This document shows positions 1 through 4,063 of a DNA stretch of 5,083 nucleotides, in pieces. This stretch comes from Roseiflexaceae bacterium (GTDB lineage Bacteria > Chloroflexota > Chloroflexia > Chloroflexales > Roseiflexaceae): positions 1 through 5,083 of the forward strand of contig CANHPK010000164.1 in the NCBI GenBank assembly GCA_947462525.1, written 5' to 3'. The notes below the pieces were generated by a model, which worked only from the letters and a program-made list of their open reading frames with translations, was not told the origin of the DNA and searched no databases. The translations under genes and the position numbers were made by a program. Every line of letters begins with the position of its first letter. Position 1 is the stretch's first letter.

Positions 1-14
1 CCGGACGCGGAGTA

Positions 15-257
15 TTACTTGCCGTTTGCGTCGATGTAGGCCATTGCGTCGCCGACCGTGAGGATTTTTTCGGCGGCTTCGTCGGGAATGTCAACGCCGA
101 ACTCTTCTTCGAGGGCCATAATCAACTCGACCAGGTCGAGTGAATCAGCCTTGAGTTCTTCGGCGAAGCGGGCGGACGGGACAATTGCTGATTCTTCGCA
201 GCCCAAACGGTCTGCGACAATTTTCTTCAGACGTGATTCCATCTCTGCTGACGGCAT
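15..257 (-). CDS. acpP: Acyl carrier protein
   Basis: An 80-residue acyl carrier protein, the usual length. It carries growing acyl chains as thioesters on a 4'-phosphopantetheine arm during type II fatty acid synthesis in the cytoplasm. The attachment site is the DSL motif at residues 38-40, with Ser39 as the modified residue. It is followed by the acidic recognition helix DLVELIMALEEEFG (41-54) and the IPDE turn at 57-60. The ATG at 255-257 is chosen because AAGGAG (minus strand, 265-270) lies 7 nt upstream; the internal Met6 lacks such support. The stop is TAA at 15-17. The gene lies 74 bp downstream of nusB on the same strand and probably has its own promoter (see 303-331). KADSL replaces the common GADSL, a normal variant. 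The family assignment is secure. Confidence 0.96.
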   Translation of the reverse strand: MPSAEMESRLKKIVADRLGCEESAIVPSARFAEELKADSLDLVELIMALEEEFGVDIPDEAAEKILTVGDAMAYIDANGK

Positions 258-302
258 TGATGTGCTCCTTTCGCAACCTCTACATACACGTGTTGTGTTC
301 GA

Positions 303-331
303 TGTATATCACCACAGGTCAGACCTGTTGG
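303..331 (-). promoter_or_regulatory. Candidate acpP promoter (extended -10)
   Basis: On the minus strand, TATACA (308-303) is preceded by TGA (311-309), giving an extended -10 of the form TGnTATACA. A weak -35, CCAACA (331-326, three of six consensus bases), lies 17 bp upstream. Transcription would begin near 296 and leave a leader of about 38 nt before the acpP ATG. The -35 reaches the last bases after the nusB stop, so acpP may also be read from upstream. This rests on motif matching only. Confidence 0.45.
314..328. promoter_or_regulatory. Inverted repeat, candidate operator for acpP
   Basis: ACAGGTC-A-GACCTGT is a perfect 7-1-7 palindrome. It lies in the spacer and -35 of the candidate acpP promoter and 3 bp beyond the nusB stop. 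The odd-length palindrome with a GT-N3-AC core resembles operators of GntR/FadR-type regulators; the E. coli FadR site is centred on TGGTCNGACCA. Here the base next to each GGTC half is A/T rather than T/A, so identity with FadR is not claimed. As RNA it could form a 6-bp stem with a CTG loop, but no U-tract follows, so a terminator is less likely. Confidence 0.4.
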
Positions 332-799
332 CTACCGTGTTGGGGGTGTTGCACTGTAGCGCGCAGCTACGGTGCCCAATATGCCGTTGACCAAGCGTGC
401 AGACGAATCACCGACATAGGCCCGTGCGATTTCGACTGCGGCGTTGATAATCACCGGGGTTTCACCCTTTTGTTCGCTGTAGCGGAGCTCAGCGATGGCG
501 ATATGGAGGACTGCCCGTTGTAGGACCGGCATATCGTCGAGTGAAATCGTCGGAGCAAGTTCGCTAATCAGGGTGTCGAGTGCGTGCCGGTGTTCGAGGG
601 CGGCGCTCACGAGGGTCCGGATGAAAACCCGCTGGGTGGCACGAATGGGAAGCGGATCGCCGTCGTCATCCACGTCGTTGAGGATGGGTTGCGAAAGGTG
701 ACGGTCTAACACGGCATCGATGGGATGATCGGTTTGACTGAGTTCGTACAGTATGCGCACTGCTTGTGTGCGTGGCTTGAGCCGTGCTTGGCTAGGCAT
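332..799 (-). CDS. nusB: Transcription antitermination factor NusB
   Basis: A 155-residue NusB, a normal length. NusB binds boxA RNA with NusE (S10) and helps assemble the antitermination complex on rRNA operons. The N-terminal helix region (LKPRTQAVRILYELSQTD, about 6-23) matches the RNA-binding start of the family. The C-terminal signature VIINAAVEIARAYVG...LVNGILG occupies about 116-142. The ATG at 797-799 is preferred because AAGGA (minus strand, 804-808) lies 4 nt upstream. A GTG at 821-823 would add 8 residues but has no ribosome binding site. This start overlaps the end of the upstream Asp23-like gene by 8 nt, suggesting translational coupling. The short C-terminal tail (about residues 143-155) is not conserved. 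The stop is TAG at 332-334. The family assignment is strong. Confidence 0.93.
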   Translation of the reverse strand: MPSQARLKPRTQAVRILYELSQTDHPIDAVLDRHLSQPILNDVDDDGDPLPIRATQRVFIRTLVSAALEHRHALDTLISELAPTISLDDMPVLQRAVLHIAIAELRYSEQKGETPVIINAAVEIARAYVGDSSARLVNGILGTVAARYSATPPTR

Positions 800-1133
800 G
801 CGTTCCTTGGGTTTGTACGTCACAGACGATGACGAAAACGGTTACATCGCGTGGGTCGACCCGTTGGATAAGGGTTGCAACCAACGTCTTGATTTGCATC
901 GACTGCGTCACCACACTCGTATCGGTCCGTGGATCGACCATTACATAGCAGTGCACGTCAAGCGTGCTGTCGTGTGCCACGATTGCTACCCCATGCCCGA
1001 GGATTGCGCCTGCGGGAGCATTGTATGGCGGCATCGCTGGTCGAATGCCCGGTACGAAGCTGAGCGCTGCGCTTAATCGCGTGGCCAATGCCACGTATGG
1101 AATTTGCTGATGCGATTCATGCACAAACATCAT
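792..1133 (-). CDS. Asp23/Gls24 family (DUF322) protein, YqhY-like
   Basis: A small protein of about 113 residues with no signal peptide or membrane segment. It matches the Asp23/Gls24 pattern: an N-terminal helix ending in a V-P-G-I turn, a strand pair (GVAIVAHD...LDVHCYVMVD), a helix with V..SMQIKTLVATLI, and a final strand pair (DVTVFVIVCDV). I recognise the family from this layout, not from strong identity. Family members include Asp23/AmaP-anchored envelope proteins and B. subtilis YqhY, which is encoded beside nusB and genetically linked to acetyl-CoA carboxylase. The adjacency to nusB supports a YqhY-type assignment; the exact function is unknown. The start is uncertain. GTG at 1140-1142, ATG at 1131-1133, ATG at 1128-1130 and GTG at 1122-1124 are all in frame, and none has a clear Shine-Dalgarno. 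The best promoter (-10 at 1132-1137) would favour a leaderless start at 1124, giving 110 residues. Confidence 0.65.
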   Translation of the reverse strand: MMFVHESHQQIPYVALATRLSAALSFVPGIRPAMPPYNAPAGAILGHGVAIVAHDSTLDVHCYVMVDPRTDTSVVTQSMQIKTLVATLIQRVDPRDVTVFVIVCDVQTQGTHA

Positions 1134-1160
1134 TCTACTCACAACTGTTCAGCACGTCAA
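1132..1160 (-). promoter_or_regulatory. Promoter for the Asp23-like gene and nusB
   Basis: On the minus strand, TTGACG (1160-1155, five of six) is separated by exactly 17 bp from TAGAAT (1137-1132, five of six), a good sigma-70-type promoter. Transcription would start near 1124-1126. That is inside the longest possible reading frame of the Asp23-like gene and at or next to an in-frame GTG (1122-1124). Its -35 lies 3 bp from the -35 of the divergent rpsO promoter. Confidence 0.6.
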
Positions 1161-1163
1161 GAA

Positions 1164-1191
1164 TTCACGCGGCGCATTCTTGTGCTATACT
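1164..1191 (+). promoter_or_regulatory. rpsO promoter (extended -10)
   Basis: TATACT (1186-1191), preceded by TGC (1183-1185), forms an extended -10. TTCACG (1164-1169, four of six) lies 16 bp upstream as a -35. Transcription would start at about 1196-1199, directly before the first leader hairpin. It is divergent from, and almost abuts, the Asp23-like/nusB promoter, so the two probably compete for RNA polymerase or share a regulator. Confidence 0.65.
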
Positions 1192-1199
1192 ATCTATCG

Positions 1200-1252
1200 G
1201 CAGTCGTTCAGACTGCGTCGCATCGAACGTACAGACCGCTCCAGTCTGTGCG
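1200..1252 (+). promoter_or_regulatory. Structured rpsO mRNA leader, candidate S15 autoregulatory element
   Basis: Two hairpins are visible. The first pairs GCAGTC (1200-1205) with GACTGC (1211-1216) around a 5-nt loop. The second pairs 1228-1236 with 1244-1252 (9 bp including one G-U) around a 7-nt loop. An alternative perfect 7-bp pairing, CAGACTG (1209-1215) with CAGTCTG (1242-1248), excludes both. The Shine-Dalgarno GGGAG (1262-1266) follows 9 nt after the second stem. S15 is known to repress its own mRNA through phylum-specific leader structures, so this is a reasonable candidate. I do not recognise the fold as one of the published classes. Confidence 0.45.
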
Positions 1253-1275
1253 CGATTATGAGGGAGTACCGCACC

Positions 1276-1545
1276 ATGGCATTGGAACGTAGCGAAAAAG
1301 ACACCGTCATTGGCAAGTTTCAGACACATGCAACCGACACCGGTTCGTCTGAAGTCCAGATTGCCTTGTTGACCGAGCGCATCAACCAGATCGTCGACCA
1401 CTTGCGCGAGAACAAGCACGACCACGCCACCCGCCGTGGGTTGCTGAAGTTGGTTGGTCGTCGTCGTCGGTTGCTGGCTTACCTGAGCCGCACCAACAAC
1501 GCCAGCTACCGCAGCACCATCGAGCGCTTGGGCTTGCGCCGGTAA
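1276..1545 (+). CDS. rpsO: 30S ribosomal protein S15
   Basis: An 89-residue S15, the standard length. It is a primary 16S rRNA-binding protein that binds the central-domain three-way junction and starts platform assembly. Conserved elements are DTGSSEVQIALLTERI (21-36), the HDH..RRGLL segment (48-57), the basic VGRRRRLLAYL stretch (60-70), and the C-terminal IERLGLRR. The ATG at 1276 is preceded by GGGAG (1262-1266) at 9 nt and gives the canonical MALE start; the frame is open further upstream but that part is leader. An oddity is that the usual DHHSRRGL reads DHATRRGL, so His51 is Ala and the RNA-contacting Ser52 is Thr. It precedes pnp, as in many bacteria, with its own terminator between them. 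Confidence 0.97.
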   Translation: MALERSEKDTVIGKFQTHATDTGSSEVQIALLTERINQIVDHLRENKHDHATRRGLLKLVGRRRRLLAYLSRTNNASYRSTIERLGLRR

Positions 1546-1582
1546 TCGCCGTCTGCGTGTACAACATTCGTGTGATGATGTG

Positions 1583-1620
1583 GCTGCGGGCATGTACAAC
1601 CTACATCCCGCAGCTTTATC
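1583..1620 (+). terminator. Intrinsic terminator after rpsO
   Basis: GCTGCGGG (1583-1590) pairs perfectly with CCCGCAGC (1607-1614). After one bulged C the stem continues with ATGTA (1592-1596) against TACAT (1602-1606), closing a CAACC loop. TTTAT follows at once. It begins 37 nt after the rpsO stop. Partial read-through into pnp is likely because no strong pnp promoter is evident between it and pnp; the only -10-like sequence is TATAAA at 1621-1626, without a -35. Confidence 0.85.
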
Positions 1621-1655
1621 TATAAAGTCCGTCAGTATGCAGCAAAGACCAGGTG

Positions 1656-1710
1656 GTTAGGGATTGGAGGATGGGGTTCGCAGTGCGGACGGCAACCTCC
1701 AGTACCTAAC
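1656..1710 (+). promoter_or_regulatory. Long stem-loop in the pnp leader
   Basis: Arms 1656-1670 and 1696-1710 pair along 15 positions, with 14 pairs: GTTAGG with CCTAAC, a G/A mismatch (1662/1704), A-U, one U-G (1664/1702), then TGGAGG with CCTCCA. The 25-nt apex contains a further 6-bp hairpin, GTTCGC (1676-1681) with GCGGAC (1685-1690), around AGT. This is a plausible double-stranded RNA processing site in the pnp 5' untranslated region. In E. coli, RNase III cleaves a leader stem and PNPase then represses its own translation; the parallel here is inferred from position and form only. Confidence 0.5.
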
Positions 1711-1719
1711 ACATGGCAA

Positions 1720-1738
1720 CTGCCACACACGGTGGCAG
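1720..1738 (+). promoter_or_regulatory. Hairpin directly upstream of the pnp ribosome binding site
   Basis: CTGCCAC (1720-1726) pairs perfectly with GTGGCAG (1732-1738) around a 5-nt loop. It ends 5 nt before the Shine-Dalgarno AAGGAG (1744-1749). It leaves the binding site exposed, so it may help keep the site open, protect the 5' end after processing, or be a protein-binding site. No U-tract follows, so it is not a terminator. Confidence 0.5.
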
Positions 1739-1752
1739 AGAAGAAGGAGCCC

Positions 1753-3975
1753 ATGACAGAACGCAAAGTATTCAGCGTCAGCGCTGAAATCGCCGGTCGG
1801 ACCATGACCCTCGAATCGGGTCGGTTCGCCGAGCAAGCCGATGGTGCAGTCACCATCCGCTACGGGGACACCGTCCTGCTGGCCACCGTGGTGGCCGCCA
1901 AATCCGCCCGCGAGGGAATCGACTTCTTCCCATTGACCGTCGATTACGAAGAAAAAATGTACGCAGCCGGCAAAATCCCCGGCAGCTTCTTCAAGCGCGA
2001 AGGTCGTGCCACGACCACCGCGATTCTGACGTCGCGTTTGACCGACCGACCATTGCGCCCACTCTTCCCGGAAGGCTACTTCAACGAAGTCCAAATCATC
2101 GTCACGACCTTTTCGATTGACATGGTCAACGATCCTGGTCCGTGTTCGATTATTGCTGCTTCGGCAGCCTTGGCGATCTCGGGCATTCCGTTCTCGGGTC
2201 CGGTCGGTGCAGTGACCGTCGGCTACCTGGATGGTGCGTTGGTCGTTAATCCGACGATGAGTGCCATGCAAGAGAGCCGCCTCGACCTGGTCGTCGCCGG
2301 CACCAAAGAAGCCGTCTTGATGGTCGAAGCCGGTGCGTTCGAGTTGACCGAAGAGCAGATGCTCAATGGCGTCATCGAAGGACACCGCGTCGCCAAAGAA
2401 ATCTGTGCCCTGCAAGAGAAGCTGGTTGCATTGTGCGGCAAGGCCAAGCAGGCATTCACCCCGGCACCACAGGACAAATCGCTCGAACAAGCAATGCGAC
2501 AGTGGATGGGCACGCGCTTCCACGATGCGTTGCACAACAGCGACAAGACCGCCCGCCAAGATCAGACCGATGCGCTCCATGCAGCCGTGATTGCACATTT
2601 CACCGCTGACGAGCCCGAAGAAGAAGTCGCAGCCCGCAAAAAGGCCATCGACGTCGCCTTCGAAAACATCATGTACGACGAAGTCCGCAACGCACTGCTC
2701 GATTCGGGCTTGCGTGTCGACGGCCGTACCCCCGAAGAAATCCGGCCCATCAGCGTCGACGTCGGTGTCATCCCCCGCGTCCATGGCTCGGGCTTGTTTA
2801 CTCGTGGTCAGACCCAGGTGTTGACCATCACGACGCTCGGATCACCTGCCGAAGAGCAGCGCCTCGACGATTTGGGTATCGAGACGAGCAAGCGCTATAT
2901 CCACCACTACAACTTCCCACCATTCTCGACCGGCGAAGTCAAGCGCTTGGGCGCTCCACGTCGCCGCGATATCGGACATGGTGCGTTGGCCGAGCGTTCC
3001 TTGGTCGCAGTGTTGCCGACCAAAGACGAGTTCCCCTACACGATGCGTCTGGTATCTGAAGTGTTGTCGTCCAACGGCTCGTCGTCGATGGGTTCGGTCT
3101 GTGGATCGAGCATGTCATTGATGGACGCTGGCGTGCCCATCAAGCGCCCTGTCGCGGGTGTGGCCATGGGCCTGGTCACCGGGGAGCACGGCAAGTTCCG
3201 CGTTTTGACCGACATCCAGGGCATCGAAGACCACCTCGGCGACATGGACTTCAAAGTCGCTGGTACGACCGAGGGCATCACCGGTCTGCAGATGGACATC
3301 AAAACCACCGGCATCACCTACGAAATCATGAAAATCGCGTTCGAGCAAGCCCGCCGCGGCCGCTTGTTCATCCTCGATAAGATGAGCGCCGCCATCACCA
3401 CGGCCCGTGCCGAAATGTCGGCTACGGCACCACGCATCATCACCTTGCAGATCCCCGTCGACAAAATCGGCGCGCTCATCGGCCCCGGTGGCAAGACCAT
3501 CCGTGGCATCATCGAGAGCACCGGCGCGACGGTGGACGTCGAGGACGACGGTCGCGTGTTTGTGACCACAGCCGATGGCGAAGCATCTAAGAAGGCCGTC
3601 GGGATGATCGAAGCGCTCACGCGTGAAATCAAAATCGGCGAAATTTTCTTGGGCAAGGTCGTCAGCATCAAGCCGTTCGGCGCGTTTGTGAACCTCATCC
3701 CCGGCAAAGACGGCATGGTCCATATTTCTGAGCTGGACGTCGGTCGGGTCAATGTGGTCGAAGATGTCGTCAACATCGGCGACGAAATCAACGTCATGGT
3801 CATCGACGTCGACGCAGGTGGCAAGGTCAGTCTGTCACGCAAAGCCGTGTTGACCGGCATGTCGCCAGACGATGTCAAGAACGCACCACGTCCTGAGCGC
3901 GCACCACGCGACGGCGACCGCGGTGGGTTCCGTGGTCCGCCACGTGACGGCGATCGCCCACGCCGCCGGATGTAA
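1753..3975 (+). CDS. pnp: Polyribonucleotide nucleotidyltransferase (PNPase)
   Basis: A 740-residue, complete PNPase. It degrades RNA 3' to 5' by phosphorolysis, releasing nucleoside diphosphates, and can add tails in reverse; it acts as a trimer in the cytoplasm. Domains in order are: RNase PH 1 (about 12-145, with KMYAAGKIPGSFFKREGR at 68-85); an all-alpha linker; RNase PH 2 (from RVDGR at 321-325, with the phosphate-binding serines 443-445 and catalytic D493 and D499 in EDHLGDMD); KH (about 560-620, GPGGK at 577-581); and S1 (about 632-702). All catalytic residues I can check are present. The tail (about 703-740) is rich in R, G, D and P. The ATG at 1753 has AAGGAG (1744-1749) 3 nt upstream; the in-frame GTG at 1732 lies inside a hairpin. 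The stop TAA is followed in frame by TGA. Confidence 0.98.
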   Translation: MTERKVFSVSAEIAGRTMTLESGRFAEQADGAVTIRYGDTVLLATVVAAKSAREGIDFFPLTVDYEEKMYAAGKIPGSFFKREGRATTTAILTSRLTDRPLRPLFPEGYFNEVQIIVTTFSIDMVNDPGPCSIIAASAALAISGIPFSGPVGAVTVGYLDGALVVNPTMSAMQESRLDLVVAGTKEAVLMVEAGAFELTEEQMLNGVIEGHRVAKEICALQEKLVALCGKAKQAFTPAPQDKSLEQAMRQWMGTRFHDALHNSDKTARQDQTDALHAAVIAHFTADEPEEEVAARKKAIDVAFENIMYDEVRNALLDSGLRVDGRTPEEIRPISVDVGVIPRVHGSGLFTRGQTQVLTITTLGSPAEEQRLDDLGIETSKRYIHHYNFPPFSTGEVKRLGAPRRRDIGHGALAERSLVAVLPTKDEFPYTMRLVSEVLSSNGSSSMGSVCGSSMSLMDAGVPIKRPVAGVAMGLVTGEHGKFRVLTDIQGIEDHLGDMDFKVAGTTEGITGLQMDIKTTGITYEIMKIAFEQARRGRLFILDKMSAAITTARAEMSATAPRIITLQIPVDKIGALIGPGGKTIRGIIESTGATVDVEDDGRVFVTTADGEASKKAVGMIEALTREIKIGEIFLGKVVSIKPFGAFVNLIPGKDGMVHISELDVGRVNVVEDVVNIGDEINVMVIDVDAGGKVSLSRKAVLTGMSPDDVKNAPRPERAPRDGDRGGFRGPPRDGDRPRRRM
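3904..3957 (+). repeat. Short direct repeat encoding the PNPase RG-rich tail
   Basis: Two 18-nt copies (3904-3921 and 3940-3957) differ at two C/T positions and are spaced 36 nt, or 12 codons, apart. Both encode PRDGDR, and RGGFRGP lies between them. The region is an in-frame duplication or low-complexity expansion in the disordered tail after the S1 domain. RGG-like basic tails often add nonspecific RNA binding; that role is inferred. Confidence 0.6.
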
Positions 3976-3979
3976 TGAA

Positions 3980-4013
3980 ATGAGCGGGGCTTATTGCAAT
4001 AAGCCCCGCTCAT
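3980..4013. terminator. Perfect 34-bp palindrome after pnp, probable terminator
   Basis: The arm TGAGCGGGGCTTATTG (3981-3996) is followed directly by its exact reverse complement (3997-4012), and A3980/T4013 extend the pairing to 17 bp per side. The RNA would form a GC-rich hairpin with a 4-nt loop, starting 4 nt after the pnp TAA. No U-tract follows on the plus strand. On the minus strand it is followed by TTCATTAC, a weak U-rich stretch. It probably ends pnp transcription and may also act on convergent transcripts. Confidence 0.75.
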
Positions 4014-4015
4014 AG

Positions 4016-4057
4016 AGCGTCCAGACCGTCACACAGCTGTGTGATGGTCTGGACGCT
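4016..4057. terminator. Near-perfect 42-bp palindrome after the oxygenase gene, probable terminator
   Basis: Arms 4016-4036 and 4037-4057 are complementary at 20 of 21 positions. The outer part is AGCGTCCAGACC against GGTCTGGACGCT, and the inner part is CACACAG against CTGTGTG. The only mismatch (4028/4045) is a G-U wobble in plus-strand RNA but an A/C mismatch in minus-strand RNA. It starts 6 nt after the oxygenase stop and lies 2 bp from the pnp palindrome. No clear U-tract follows on either strand. Confidence 0.7.
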
Positions 4058-4063
4058 TCGCAT

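Noticed and set aside
286..293. ACACGTGT palindrome upstream of acpP
   Set aside because: It is only 8 bp and lies downstream of the predicted start site; too short to call an operator.
314..328. Reading the palindrome as a nusB terminator
   Set aside because: The RNA stem is only about 6 bp with a 3-nt loop and no U-tract on the minus strand; an operator fits its position better.
753..1076. Plus-strand frame of 107 codons over nusB and the Asp23-like gene
   Set aside because: The opposite strand carries recognisable families with operon-like overlap; this frame has no recognisable domain.
1165..1599. Minus-strand frame of 144 codons opposite rpsO
   Set aside because: It is antisense to S15, its Gln/Thr-rich stretch is a product of the rpsO codons, and it would overlap the rpsO promoter and terminator.
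1558..1600. Direct repeat TGTACAAC (1558-1565 and 1593-1600) around the rpsO terminator
   Set aside because: Eight bases, one copy inside the terminator stem-loop; likely chance.
1732..1734. GTG as an earlier start for pnp
   Set aside because: It lies in the 3' arm of the 1720-1738 hairpin, lacks a ribosome binding site, and would add residues not typical of PNPase.
1657..2784. Long open frame of 375 codons on the minus strand opposite pnp
   Set aside because: It is antisense to the intact, conserved pnp in a G+C-rich region. Its product is of low complexity with no recognisable domain, so it is a shadow frame.
3115..4013. Two overlapping minus-strand frames of 202 and 231 codons opposite the 3' half of pnp
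   Set aside because: Both mirror the conserved KH/S1 coding region and show no family features or ribosome binding sites.
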